This document shows, piece after piece, positions 32,009-40,546 of a DNA stretch of 43,577 nt. The notes below the pieces were generated by a model, which was not told where the DNA came from, did no database searches, and worked only from the letters and a program-made list of their open reading frames with translations. The DNA is from Thermoplasmata archaeon. Its GTDB lineage: Archaea; Thermoplasmatota; Thermoplasmata; UBA10834. The translations under genes and the position numbers were made by a program. The stretch is taken from NCBI GenBank assembly GCA_020696395.1, contig JAEHCN010000004.1, forward strand, positions 1 to 43,577, read 5' to 3'. The stretch's first letter is position 1. Each line of letters begins with the position of its first letter.

Positions 32009-33445
32009 TCACGACAGCAGCTCGTCCACTGCCGCCACATCGGAGCGCATCTTCTGCAGGAGCGCGAAGGTCCCCTTGGCGCTGGCGTTCGCCTTCTCCA
32101 TCTGGGTCTTCACTGATTTGGATGAGGTCCCGCCCTCGACCGATCGTCTTTCGATGGCGTTCTCCAATGTCAGGAATTCAAGGTCCTTCAGGTCGAGCTT
32201 CCCGTCATGCGTGGAGAGTCTCTCGAGCGCAAGTTCCCTGAACCTCCCCTCGTTCCCTTCCGAGAGCTCGGCCAGCTCTTTCACCAATCCGTGGGCCGCC
32301 CTGAAAGACATTCCACGAGTTGTGAGGAAGTCGGCGAGATCGGTCGCGGTCATCAACCCGGTCTCGGCCGACTCCCTCATCCTCGCCCTGTCAAACTCCA
32401 ATCCTGCAAGGAAGGGTGTGAGGGCATGGAGCGAGGCCCCAACGGTGTCGAAAACATCGAAGAGGTTCTCCTTGTCTTCCTGCAGGTCGCGGTTGTACGC
32501 GAGGGGAAGAGATTTCAGCAAGGCGAGGATTGTGACGAGCCCTCCGAGGGCCCTTCCGGACTTCGCTCTGACGAGCTCCGGTATGTCCGGATTCCTCTTC
32601 TGCGGCATCATGCTGGAGCCGCCGGAGAGGGTTCTTGGTAGCCTGATGAACTTGAATTCGTGGGACGACCACAGTATCAGCTCCTCGCTTAAGGACGATA
32701 GGTGCATCGCGAGCAATGATGCCGCGAACGCGCCTTCCGCCACGAAGTCCCTGTCTGAGACGGCGTCGAGGGAGTTCTCAGTGACCGCCCTCATGCGCAG
32801 CATCTCCGCTGCCTGCGACCTTTCGAGCGGGAACGCCGTCCCAGCAAGTGCGCCCGCGCCGAGAGGAGACACATTTGCCCTGTCGTAACAATCGACGAGC
32901 CGGTCGATGTCGCGCTGTAACTTCCAGAAGTACGAGAGTAGATGGTGCGAGAGCAGTACCGGCTGTCCGTGCTGCAGATGAGTGTAGCCCGGCAGGATCG
33001 TACGGCGCTCCTCGCCAGCCTTCCGCATAAGCGTCTCTTGAAGGGCGATGGCTTCCTCCATGATGTGCGTGAGCGCCTCTCGGACATAGAGCCTCATGTC
33101 GAGCGCTACCTGGTCGTTCCTGCTTCTCCCGGTGTGCAGCCTCGCCCCCGCGTCCCCCACGCGATCCGTGAGCTCCTTCTCGACCGCCATGTGGACGTCT
33201 TCAGCTGAGGCGGGGAGCGTTAGACTACCTGCTCGCATGTCCGCCGCGATGGCTCGGAGGCCGCTCACAATCTTCTCGTGGTCGGCGCGAGTGATGACAT
33301 CTGCTTCGGCAAGCATGCTAGCATGGGTTATGCTACCCGCTATGTCGTATCGCCACAGCCTGCTGTCGAATGCGACAGAGGAGGTGAATGCCAGGAACCC
33401 GTCATTTGCAGACGCCTGAGGGTTCCTCTCTGACCGCGACCTCAT
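32009..33445 (-). CDS. argH: Argininosuccinate lyase
   Basis: A 478-residue enzyme that splits argininosuccinate into arginine and fumarate, the last step of arginine synthesis. Family signatures are HTGRSRNDQVALDMRLY near residue 103, the GYTHLQHGQPVLLSHHLLSY segment with the catalytic histidine, and GSSMMPQKRNPDIPELVRAK, the fumarase/ASL signature loop with the catalytic serine, near residue 270. The N-terminus is somewhat divergent but carries FDSRLWRYDIAGSITHASML. Its start overlaps the end of argG by 44 nt on the same strand, so argG-argH form one translationally linked unit. Confidence 0.96.
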   Translation of the reverse strand: MRSRSERNPQASANDGFLAFTSSVAFDSRLWRYDIAGSITHASMLAEADVITRADHEKIVSGLRAIAADMRAGSLTLPASAEDVHMAVEKELTDRVGDAGARLHTGRSRNDQVALDMRLYVREALTHIMEEAIALQETLMRKAGEERRTILPGYTHLQHGQPVLLSHHLLSYFWKLQRDIDRLVDCYDRANVSPLGAGALAGTAFPLERSQAAEMLRMRAVTENSLDAVSDRDFVAEGAFAASLLAMHLSSLSEELILWSSHEFKFIRLPRTLSGGSSMMPQKRNPDIPELVRAKSGRALGGLVTILALLKSLPLAYNRDLQEDKENLFDVFDTVGASLHALTPFLAGLEFDRARMRESAETGLMTATDLADFLTTRGMSFRAAHGLVKELAELSEGNEGRFRELALERLSTHDGKLDLKDLEFLTLENAIERRSVEGGTSSKSVKTQMEKANASAKGTFALLQKMRSDVAAVDELLS

Positions 33446-34682
33446 TCATCACACCGTTTCCGTTCTTTACTGCGCTTGCCAGGCTCGTCATCTTCAGGGG
33501 CAGCCCCCATACGTAGATGAAGCCCTTGGCAGCCGAGTGGTCGAACTCGTCTTCCTTATCGTAAGTCGAGAGGGCAGTGCTGTACAGGGAATGCGGTGAC
33601 TCTCTTCCCACGACCACCGCGCTGCCCTTGAACAGCTTGACCCTAATCATCCCCGTGACGCTCTGTTGAGTGTCATCTATGAACGCATCCATCGCCCTGC
33701 AAAGCGGCGAGAACCAGAGCCCGTTGTACACGTGGTCCGCGTACTGCTGCTCCATCGTCCGCTTGTAGTGCATCAGGTCCTTCGGCATGACCATGCTCTC
33801 CAGGTGCTGGTGAGCCTTCGTGATGACGATCGCAGCGGGCGCCTCGTAGACCTCCCTCGACTTGATGCCTACCAGGCGGTTCTCGATGTGGTCGATCCTA
33901 CCGACGCCGTGGTTTCCGGCGATGTCATTGAGCGAGGAGACGAGGTCCAGCAGGTCCATTGCCGTGCCGTTCAGACTTACGGGCAGACCGCCCTCGAAGC
34001 CGATTTCGACGTATTCGGCCGAGTCCGGGGACCTGTCGGCACCCTTGGTCCACTCGAATATGGCTTCCGGCGGTTCGGCCCACGCGTCCTCCAGCATCCC
34101 GCATTCTATCGCTCGGCTCCAAATGCTCTCATCTATGCTGTACGGGGCGTCGCATGTGACTGGTATCGGGATGCCGTGCTCCTTGGCATACCCTATCTCC
34201 TCATCCCTGGACATGTTCCAGTCTCTCGTGGGAGCGAGTATCTCCATCCCGGGCGCGAGCGCCATTATGGACACTTCGAACCTGACCTGGTCGTTACCCT
34301 TGCCGGTGCAGCCGTGTGCGATAGCATCGGCCCCGAGCCGCTCCGCCATCTCGACGAGCTTCTCCGCCATCAACGGTCTCGCGAGCGCAGTGCCGAGAGG
34401 GTAGTTGCCTTCGTACAGCGCGTTTGCCTTGATCGCGGGAGCGATGTATTCCTCCGCGAACTCCTTCTTCGCGTCGATCACCCATGCCCGCGACGCTCCG
34501 ATCGCCTTCGCCCTCCTCATGGCCTCTTTGAGGTCGTCAGATTGACCGACATCCACGGTCACGGCGACGACCTCACAACCGTACTTCTCCTTGAGCCAGT
34601 GGATCGCCACTGACGTGTCAAGGCCGCCTGAGTACGCGAGCAGGATCTTCTTCTGCTCTTTCTTCTTCGAAGGGTTGTGCAT
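33402..34682 (-). CDS. argG: Argininosuccinate synthase
   Basis: A 426-residue enzyme that joins citrulline and aspartate with ATP. The PP-loop is LLAYSGGLDTSVAIHWLKEKY near residue 14. Also present are TGKGNDQVRFE near residue 122 and SREVYEAPAA later in the protein. The ATG at 34682 gives MHNPSKKKEQKKILLAYSGG, the family N-terminus. The frame stays open 231 codons upstream, but that part is not family-like and crosses the promoter region and the divergent aIF1A gene. A TATA candidate (minus strand CCCAAATAACCC, 34715-34726) would give a short leader. Confidence 0.96.
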   Translation of the reverse strand: MHNPSKKKEQKKILLAYSGGLDTSVAIHWLKEKYGCEVVAVTVDVGQSDDLKEAMRRAKAIGASRAWVIDAKKEFAEEYIAPAIKANALYEGNYPLGTALARPLMAEKLVEMAERLGADAIAHGCTGKGNDQVRFEVSIMALAPGMEILAPTRDWNMSRDEEIGYAKEHGIPIPVTCDAPYSIDESIWSRAIECGMLEDAWAEPPEAIFEWTKGADRSPDSAEYVEIGFEGGLPVSLNGTAMDLLDLVSSLNDIAGNHGVGRIDHIENRLVGIKSREVYEAPAAIVITKAHQHLESMVMPKDLMHYKRTMEQQYADHVYNGLWFSPLCRAMDAFIDDTQQSVTGMIRVKLFKGSAVVVGRESPHSLYSTALSTYDKEDEFDHSAAKGFIYVWGLPLKMTSLASAVKNGNGVMNEVAVREEPSGVCK

Positions 34683-34851
34683 AGGTCTTACCACGATTCC
34701 GCACAATCCTCCGGGGGTTATTTGGGGATGGTGACTTCCGCGGAACATCCCACGACGGGACTTGTCTGATTCTGGACACGGATCTTCTGCACGAGCGCCG
34801 ATTCGGGGGCGAAACCAATGGTCTGGATGCACGTCCAGGAGTCCACTAACC

Positions 34852-34862
34852 ATTAAGTATGG
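34852..34862 (+). promoter_or_regulatory. TATA-like element of the aIF1A operon
   Basis: ATTAAGTATGG lies 25-35 nt before the aIF1A start, which would make the mRNA nearly leaderless and fits the lack of a ribosome-binding site there. Confidence 0.35.
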
Positions 34863-34886
34863 GCAGAATATTACTTCGTTCATCGG

Positions 34887-35255
34887 TTGGATCGCGTGGC
34901 AGGTAGATACAGAGGCAGGAAGGAGCCCGAGCCAATTCAGTTGGGCCCGGACGGAGAACCCGAGTTCGTCAGAGTACGTCTTCCGAGGAAGAGGGACGGC
35001 GAGATGTTCGGGATAGCCGACCAGCTTCTGGGCGCATCGAGGATACGTGTCATGTGTGCCGACGGGAAACACCGCATGGGGCGCATACCTGGCAAGATAA
35101 GGAAGCGCATGTGGATCAGGGAGGGCGACTTGGTCATAGTCCAGCCCTGGGAGTTCCAGGACGAGAAGTCGAACATACTCTACAGGTACACGAGGACGCA
35201 GGCGATGTACCTGAGCAGGAAGAAGATGATACCGAAATCGATAGACATCTTCTGA
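34887..35255 (+). CDS. eif1a: Translation initiation factor aIF1A
   Basis: A 122-residue OB-fold factor that binds the ribosomal A site during initiation. Core motifs are [43 protein letters not shown], and [21 protein letters not shown]. The start is TTG at 34887 or GTG at 34896 (then 119 residues); no ATG lies before the conserved domain. A strong ribosome-binding site is absent, in line with a leaderless transcript. It is followed after 25 nt by rio1 and the KH-domain gene, a conserved archaeal order. Confidence 0.95.
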   Translation: MDRVAGRYRGRKEPEPIQLGPDGEPEFVRVRLPRKRDGEMFGIADQLLGASRIRVMCADGKHRMGRIPGKIRKRMWIREGDLVIVQPWEFQDEKSNILYRYTRTQAMYLSRKKMIPKSIDIF

Positions 35256-35280
35256 CTCGGTCACGAGAGGGTGTACGTCC

Positions 35281-36063
35281 ATGCCTCGTATCGACGACGG
35301 TTTTCGAGGATTCGAGCGCAGAATCGAGCGTGAGGTCGATTCGTGGAGGGTCCGCAGGAAGGACTCCGACGACAAGAAGACCTACGACGAGGTGTTCGAC
35401 AAGAAGAACCTCCTGAGGATATACAAACTGTTCTCAGACGGGGTCATCGACACAATCGAATTCCCCATATCCACGGGCAAGGAGGGCAACGTCTTTCGTG
35501 CACTGACTTCTGGTGGTGTCTTCCTAGCCGTGAAGATATACCGCACATCAACCGCCACCTTCAGAGACATGGCGAAGTACATCCAGGGCGATCCGAGGTT
35601 CAAGGGCATCAGTGCTAACAGGCGGAACCTCATCATGGCCTGGTCCGCCAAGGAGTTCAGGAACTTGCATAGGTTCACCGAGGCCAAGATCCGGGTCCCC
35701 AGGCCCGTGGCCTGTCACGAAAACATCGTGGTAATGGAGTACATCGGGACCGAGACATCTCCCGCGCCTATGATGAAGAACGTGGTTCTCGACGATCCTG
35801 AGCACTTGGCGAATACGCTCCTTGAGTATGTACGTCGGGGCTATCAGGACGCGGAACTCGTCCACGGTGATCTGAGCGAATACAACGTGCTCATGGACGG
35901 TGAAGACCCCGTGATAATCGATGTCGGACAGTCCGTCCTGATCAAGCATCCACTCGCCGAGGAGCTGCTAGTCAGGGATATCACGAACGTGGCAAGGTTT
36001 TTCAGCAAGCATGGCCTGGACATCGACGTGGAGCAGCAGCTGCGGGAGATCAGGAAGCGATGA
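35281..36063 (+). CDS. rio1: RIO1-family serine protein kinase/ATPase
   Basis: A 260-residue atypical kinase acting in late small-subunit ribosome maturation. The flexible ATP-loop is STGKEGNVFRALTSGG near residue 64, the nucleotide lysine is in VFLAVKIYRTS, the catalytic loop is LVHGDLSEYNVLMDG with Asp near residue 198, and the metal-binding loop is VIIDVGQSV. These are RIO1, not RIO2, signatures, and there is no winged-helix N-terminus. It overlaps the KH-domain gene by 4 nt (ATGA), implying coordinated synthesis of two ribosome-assembly factors. Confidence 0.96.
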   Translation: MPRIDDGFRGFERRIEREVDSWRVRRKDSDDKKTYDEVFDKKNLLRIYKLFSDGVIDTIEFPISTGKEGNVFRALTSGGVFLAVKIYRTSTATFRDMAKYIQGDPRFKGISANRRNLIMAWSAKEFRNLHRFTEAKIRVPRPVACHENIVVMEYIGTETSPAPMMKNVVLDDPEHLANTLLEYVRRGYQDAELVHGDLSEYNVLMDGEDPVIIDVGQSVLIKHPLAEELLVRDITNVARFFSKHGLDIDVEQQLREIRKR

Positions 36064-36608
36064 CCAGTCAGTCCGTCAAGATACCCAGGGATCGGATAGG
36101 CGCCCTCATCGGCAGGAACGGTGATGTGAAGGCCAAGGTCGAGGCTCGCACAGGCGTAAGGATCACCGTCGATTCCGAGGAGGGCGATGTGACGATCGAC
36201 TACTCCAGGGCCGAGGACCCGTCGTTTGTCCTCGCCGTGATGGACTTCGTCGTAGCGATTGGCAGGGGCTTCTCCCCCGAGAAGGCAACGATGTTGCTCG
36301 ATGACGACTGGTACCTCGAAGTCGTCGACATCCGCGATTATGTCGGGAAGAAACCGGCGCATATCGCACGCATGCGCGCCCGCGTCATAGGCACCAGGGG
36401 GAAGACCAGACAACTCTTCGAGGAGCTCACAGGCGTCTATGTGTCCGTCTACGGGAACACGGTCGCGATAATCGGCGACATCCTCCAGCTGCAGATCGCC
36501 CGGCGGGCTCTGGACATGTTGTTGGCCGGGAGCGAGCATTCGGCCGTCTACAAGTTCTTGGAGAGCAAGAGGGCGGTTATCAAGATAGACGGCATGGGTT
36601 TCCGATAG
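36060..36608 (+). CDS. KH-domain ribosome biogenesis protein (Dim2/Pno1/Krr1-like)
   Basis: A 182-residue protein with two KH RNA-binding domains. KH1 covers residues about 3-70 with the GxxG loop in ALIGRNGDVKAKVEARTG, and KH2 residues about 100-170 with RVIGTRGKTRQLFEELTG. The archaeal protein binds the 3' end region of 16S rRNA and works with RIO1 and Nob1 during final processing. It overlaps rio1 by 4 nt. The unknown 187-residue gene starts 27 nt downstream. Confidence 0.93.
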   Translation: MTSQSVKIPRDRIGALIGRNGDVKAKVEARTGVRITVDSEEGDVTIDYSRAEDPSFVLAVMDFVVAIGRGFSPEKATMLLDDDWYLEVVDIRDYVGKKPAHIARMRARVIGTRGKTRQLFEELTGVYVSVYGNTVAIIGDILQLQIARRALDMLLAGSEHSAVYKFLESKRAVIKIDGMGFR

Positions 36609-36635
36609 TGGGCACGGCACGATTGAAATACCAAG

Positions 36636-37199
36636 ATGGACATACTTCCGGACACGATGGCTGACGACATTTCGCAGAGCTTCCGCAACGACTTGAAAAC
36701 GATAGCTCCAGAAGCACTGACAGGTATGGACGAGCGCGCTCGTGTGATGTCTCTGGTGTCCCATCTTTTTCTCAGACTGTGGACGAGGCTGGCGTTGGAG
36801 ACTGGGCAGAAACTGCGCATGTCGCCGCCCCAGTTCGAGCTGGGGACTTACAAGGGACAGATGAAGTGGATCGTCAACGAGGGCGCCCTGGCCGACTTGG
36901 ACAGCATCAAGATCGCCTCGATCCTCGGGAAAGGGCACTCGCTGGTCGCTGAGGTGTACGAGCTCAGACGAGTGCTCCGTGCCCGCGTCTACTACTCTCT
37001 AGAAGAGGAAGAGATGAAAGGCGAGCCGGTGTTCGTCAACTACCTCGTTTATGACGAGGCGGGAAGCAACTTCGACCTCGGAAGTCTTGCCGAAGCCATC
37101 TCACCCGCCTTGCCGAAATGGTCCGAGACCCTGACGACGAACAAGGAAGAGCCCCTGTGGGACTACTCCAAGGAGCATTTCGAGTGCGTGGGCGTCTGA
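36636..37199 (+). CDS. Unknown 187-residue cytoplasmic protein in a ribosome-assembly gene cluster
   Basis: I do not recognise this protein. It is soluble, with an acidic helical N-terminus (ILPDTMADDISQSFRNDLKTI), a hydrophobic helix SLVSHLFLRLWTRLALETG that may be buried, and a mixed alpha/beta C-terminal half with EVYELRRVLRARVYYSLEEEE and VFVNYLVYDEA. It has only one cysteine and no catalytic motif that I can see. Position between the KH protein and Pus10 suggests a role in RNA or ribosome metabolism, but many archaea have a DNA topoisomerase VI gene after KH instead, so position alone is weak. Confidence 0.7.
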   Translation: MDILPDTMADDISQSFRNDLKTIAPEALTGMDERARVMSLVSHLFLRLWTRLALETGQKLRMSPPQFELGTYKGQMKWIVNEGALADLDSIKIASILGKGHSLVAEVYELRRVLRARVYYSLEEEEMKGEPVFVNYLVYDEAGSNFDLGSLAEAISPALPKWSETLTTNKEEPLWDYSKEHFECVGV

Positions 37200-37216
37200 C
37201 ACGGATGTACGCGTGA

Positions 37217-38476
37217 ATGTCAGATAACGATAAATATCAGTTTGACCTCGTACCGACCAGTACCATGTCCAGAAGGCTAGAGATCGCAGGGTGTGCGCTC
37301 GAGCGGCCCCTGTGCAACCATTGCCTTGGAAGACTGTTCGCCGGCGTCTCCACGGGCTTGTCCAACCGGCAGAGGGGCGCGATAATCCGGTATCTTATGG
37401 GCGCCCCGATGCAGGAGAGCGGAGACTGTCATATCTGTAGGGGCCTTTTCTCGGAGGTGTCCAAGTTCGGGGGGTTGGTGGAGAAGTCCTCCGCGCCTTT
37501 CGAGCACGAGAACTTCCTTGTCGGGTCGAAGGTGGATCCTTCCGTCATCGAACGGGAGGAGCAGCTCTGGGCCGATTCCGGCGCCTCTGAAACCGAGTCG
37601 ATAAAGGGCGAAATGAACAGGGAGGTCGGCAAGGTGGTGGAGGCCGCCTTGGGCAAACCCGTCGAGTTCAAGAACCCAGACATCGTCTTTGTCATCGACA
37701 CCATGTTCGACCGCGTGACGGCGGATGTGACCCCGGTGTTCTTCTATGGACGGTATCGGAAGTTCAGTAGGGAGCTGCCTCAGACCAGATGGCCGTGCCG
37801 TGATTGTCGTGGCAAGGGTTGTCCCAGGTGCAACGGCATGGGAAGGATGTACGGGTCGAGCGTCCAGGATTTGATATGCCCAATCCTGATGAGGCGCGCG
37901 GAAGGGGGCGAGGAATATTTCCATGGCATGGGGCGGGAGGACATAGACGCCCTCATGCTGGGCAACGGCAGGCCGTTCGTGGCTGAGGTCAGGAACCCTA
38001 GGAAGCGGTCCATAGACCTCGCCGCAGCCGAGGATGAGATGAACGCTTCGGCCAATGGCCTGGTCGTGGTCGAAGGGCTCAGACCCTCGACCAGAGGTGA
38101 GATGCGGGCGATAAAGAGCGCCGCCTGTCCCAAGACGTACAGGGTCAGGGTGCGGTTCCAGCAGGAATTCGACCACAGAAAGCTTAATGACATACCTCGT
38201 GTATTGGCCGAAAAACCTATAAGGCAGCACACCCCAAACAGGGTGGCCCACAGACGTGCCGATCTTGAACGCGTCAGGACCGTTCATAGGGTAGAGATTG
38301 AGACGGTCGACGGTCCGGAGGTCGTAATCGTCGTGGAGGCCGACAGCGGCACCTACATCAAGGAGCTGATGCATGGCGATGGTGGCCGGACGAAGCCGAA
38401 TGTCGCGGACATCGTCGGTGTGCCCTGCGAGGTGGCCGAGCTGGACGTGATATCTATAGGTGACAAGGGGGTCTGA
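37217..38476 (+). CDS. pus10: tRNA pseudouridine synthase Pus10 (positions 54/55)
   Basis: A 419-residue enzyme that makes pseudouridine at tRNA positions 54 and 55 in archaea. The N-terminal THUMP-like part has zinc-type cysteines (CNHCLGRLF near residue 33 and CHICRGLF near residue 72). The catalytic domain carries CRDCRGKGCPRCNGMGRMYG, the active-site segment GREDIDALMLGNGRPF near residue 239, and QHTPNRVAHRRADLERVR, with DSGTYIKELMHGD near the end. The start ATG at 37217 is 17 nt after the preceding stop; an in-frame ATG at 37265 is possible. eL21 follows after 4 nt. Confidence 0.95.
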   Translation: MSDNDKYQFDLVPTSTMSRRLEIAGCALERPLCNHCLGRLFAGVSTGLSNRQRGAIIRYLMGAPMQESGDCHICRGLFSEVSKFGGLVEKSSAPFEHENFLVGSKVDPSVIEREEQLWADSGASETESIKGEMNREVGKVVEAALGKPVEFKNPDIVFVIDTMFDRVTADVTPVFFYGRYRKFSRELPQTRWPCRDCRGKGCPRCNGMGRMYGSSVQDLICPILMRRAEGGEEYFHGMGREDIDALMLGNGRPFVAEVRNPRKRSIDLAAAEDEMNASANGLVVVEGLRPSTRGEMRAIKSAACPKTYRVRVRFQQEFDHRKLNDIPRVLAEKPIRQHTPNRVAHRRADLERVRTVHRVEIETVDGPEVVIVVEADSGTYIKELMHGDGGRTKPNVADIVGVPCEVAELDVISIGDKGV

Positions 38477-38480
38477 AGAC

Positions 38481-38774
38481 ATGGTCAAAGCTTCGAAAGG
38501 AGGACGGCGTCGGACGCGGTACGTGATGCAGAAGCGCGCGAGGGAGAGAGGACTCTCTCCACTCACGAGGATGTTCCAGAAGTTCGAAGTCGGTGACAAG
38601 GCTAGCGTCAGTCTCGACCCGAGCATACACAAAGGTCAGCCCCACGTCAGGTTCCACGGGAAGACTGGCACCGTCACTGGGCAGCGGGGTGACGCCTACC
38701 TGATGGACATAAGGGACGGCGACAAGATGAAGAAGATAATCGTCAGGCCTGAGCACCTGAGGAAGGCGGCTTGA
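38481..38774 (+). CDS. rpl21e: Large ribosomal subunit protein eL21
   Basis: A 97-residue ribosomal protein. It has the family start MVKASKGGRRRTRYVMQKRA, followed by the KFEVGDKASVSLDPSIHKGQPHVRFHGKTG segment and the ending IIVRPEHLRKA. The ATG at 38481 is correct; the frame extends to 38460 inside pus10 without family similarity. It is in the conserved cluster pus10-eL21-RpoF-DUF655-RsmA. Confidence 0.96.
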   Translation: MVKASKGGRRRTRYVMQKRARERGLSPLTRMFQKFEVGDKASVSLDPSIHKGQPHVRFHGKTGTVTGQRGDAYLMDIRDGDKMKKIIVRPEHLRKAA

Positions 38775-38793
38775 CGATCGGGCTGGTGTTTTC

Positions 38794-39114
38794 ATGGCGG
38801 ACAAGAAGGTAGCCTCTCTGGCTGAGGTTAAGGAGATACTCCTCGAGAGACAGGAGGAGCAGGAGCTGACAGCAGAGCAGAAGCTAGCTCTCGAGCACTG
38901 CCAGAAGTTCTCCAGGTTGGAGCATAAGACGGTCAAGAAGCTCTTGAAGGAGCTTGGCGAGCTCGGGTTCTTGACGGAGGCCAACACCGTCAAGATAGCC
39001 GATGTGATGCCGACGCATCCGGACGACGTGAGGGTAATCTTCGCCAAGGAACGCGCGAACCTGGAGAAGAAGGACGTCGAAAAGATACTTAGCATAGTAG
39101 AGAAGTATCTCTGA
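38794..39114 (+). CDS. rpoF: RNA polymerase subunit Rpo4 (RpoF/RPB4)
   Basis: A 106-residue helical subunit that pairs with Rpo7 to form the polymerase stalk. The sequence shows the LAEVKEILLERQEE N-terminus, the LALEHCQKFSRL helix and the HRDC-like C-terminal half ADVMPTHPDDVRVIFAKER with the ending EKILSIVEKYL. Length and gene position between eL21 and DUF655 are typical. The start ATG is 19 nt after eL21. Confidence 0.94.
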   Translation: MADKKVASLAEVKEILLERQEEQELTAEQKLALEHCQKFSRLEHKTVKKLLKELGELGFLTEANTVKIADVMPTHPDDVRVIFAKERANLEKKDVEKILSIVEKYL

Positions 39115-39135
39115 CGAGCTTTGGGGGAATTCTCG

Positions 39136-39684
39136 TTGGAAGATTATGCACGCATTCTAGATTACCTCCCCCAGGGTCTGCCCGATGAACGTAAGTTCAA
39201 GCAGGAGCCAGTGGCGTATGCGCTGGGCGAGGTGCAGTTCAAGCTCTTCGAGCTCGTCCCTCGACCCGATGTCAGAATTACGGCCAGCGACAGGGTTTAC
39301 ATCGGAAAGGACCTCGATCTACGGCAGGAGATACTGCACGTGAAGCGCAGGATCAGCTACAACGAACTCACGAACGCTGCTCAGAGCGAGCTCCCGTACG
39401 TGGTCATGGATGTCATCAAAGCGAACGAACCGAGGTTCGTCAGATTCTTCAACGAGGCTCAGTCAATCACCACGCGCTTCCACATGCTGGAGTTGTTGCC
39501 AGGTTTGGGCAAGAAGACCATGTGGAGCATCATCGAGGAGAGGAAGAAGGGGCCGTTCAAGGACTTCGAGGACGTCGGGAAGAGGGTGCCAATGCCTCAT
39601 CAGGTGGACAAGCTCATAGCCAAGAGGGTCGAGGAGGAGCTTTCGAACCCGAACGAGAAGTACCGGCTGTTCGTCTCGCGATGA
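39136..39684 (+). CDS. DUF655 protein, predicted RNA-binding
   Basis: A conserved archaeal protein of about 182 residues starting LEDYARILDYLPQGLP, the family N-terminus. The first half is an OB/S1-like beta domain (FKQEPVAYALGEVQFKLFEL, RVYIGKDL). The second half holds a helix-hairpin-helix motif (LELLPGLGKKTMWSIIEER) typical of non-specific nucleic-acid binding. I chose the TTG at 39136 because GGGGGA (39123-39128) lies 7 nt before it; a TTG at 39121 is the other option and has no ribosome-binding site. It sits just upstream of rsmA in most archaea, which suggests a role in rRNA processing. Confidence 0.88.
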   Translation: MEDYARILDYLPQGLPDERKFKQEPVAYALGEVQFKLFELVPRPDVRITASDRVYIGKDLDLRQEILHVKRRISYNELTNAAQSELPYVVMDVIKANEPRFVRFFNEAQSITTRFHMLELLPGLGKKTMWSIIEERKKGPFKDFEDVGKRVPMPHQVDKLIAKRVEEELSNPNEKYRLFVSR

Positions 39685-39709
39685 CTGCTGTGACGGAGAG
39701 GCACTCGAC

Positions 39710-40546
39710 ATGAGGGCCGAAGAGGTCAGGACCATCCTGGAGTCATTGGACAAGCGACCTTCGAAGCGACTCGGTCAACACTTTCTGCTTGACGAGAGGG
39801 TCATTAGCAGGCAGGTGGAGCTGGCCGGACTCGGACCCGGGGATGTGGTTCTCGAGGTCGGGCCCGGCATCGGCAACCTCACGGATGCGATTCTCGCCAC
39901 CGGGGCGAAAGTGGTGGCCGTCGAGGCCGACGGGTCCTTCAGCAGGTTCTTGAAACGCAGGTTCGGCGAGCGCGTCCGACTGGTCAACGGGGATGCGGTT
40001 AGCGCCTTCCTGCCTGAGTTCCAGAAGGTCGTGTCCAACCTTCCGTACCAGATCTCGTCGCCGATCACCTTCAGACTGCTCGAGATAGGATTCGAGAAGG
40101 CTGTCCTGATGGTGCAGCGTGAGTTCGCCGAGCGGATGACGGCCAGGCCTGGGACCAGAGACTATGGTAGGCTGTCTGTCGGTGTGTATTATCGGGCGCA
40201 TTGCGAGATAGCTATGAACGTGCCAAGGTCAGCGTTCTGGCCCCAGCCGAAGGTCGATTCGAGCGTCGTCGTATTGACCCCGAGGAGGCCGTCCTTCTCC
40301 GTGGCGGACGAGAAGGTCTTCTACGATGTCACGAAAGCCATCTTCTCCCACAGGAGGAAGAAGGTGATGAACGCGCTTGCGGTAGATCCTTCGTCAAGGG
40401 GGTACTTCGCCGGAGCGGCCGATACGCCTGGCTTCGGAGGCCTTCCCAACGCGTCGAAGCGGGCCGAACAGTTGACACCTGAGGAGATCGGCGAACTATC
40501 GGACGCCTTCCTCGACCTCGTCAGCTCCCTGAGAAGAACCGCTTGA
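39710..40546 (+). CDS. rsmA: 16S rRNA dimethyladenosine transferase RsmA (KsgA/Dim1)
   Basis: A 278-residue SAM-dependent enzyme that dimethylates two adjacent adenosines in helix 45 of 16S rRNA. Motifs are KRLGQHFLLDERVI near residue 19, VLEVGPGIGNLTDAIL (SAM site), VAVEADGSFSRFLK, and the catalytic VVSNLPYQISSPITFRLLE. The C-terminal helical domain includes AIFSHRRKKVMNAL. The start is 25 nt after DUF655. Its 3' end overlaps the convergent DUF1611 gene by 26 nt. Confidence 0.96.
   Translation: MRAEEVRTILESLDKRPSKRLGQHFLLDERVISRQVELAGLGPGDVVLEVGPGIGNLTDAILATGAKVVAVEADGSFSRFLKRRFGERVRLVNGDAVSAFLPEFQKVVSNLPYQISSPITFRLLEIGFEKAVLMVQREFAERMTARPGTRDYGRLSVGVYYRAHCEIAMNVPRSAFWPQPKVDSSVVVLTPRRPSFSVADEKVFYDVTKAIFSHRRKKVMNALAVDPSSRGYFAGAADTPGFGGLPNASKRAEQLTPEEIGELSDAFLDLVSSLRRTA

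Noticed and set aside
34683-35375. Upstream extension of argG by 231 codons
   Set aside because: The extension is not like any ArgG, crosses the divergent promoter and the aIF1A gene, and the ATG at 34682 gives the standard ArgG N-terminus.
35844-36844. Minus-strand open frame over the KH and unknown genes
   Set aside because: It lies antisense to KH and RIO1 sequences with recognised motifs; its translation shows no conserved pattern.
36636-37199. Assignment of the unknown gene as a topoisomerase VI subunit because of its position after the KH gene
   Set aside because: It is far too short and has no GHKL ATPase or Toprim motifs.
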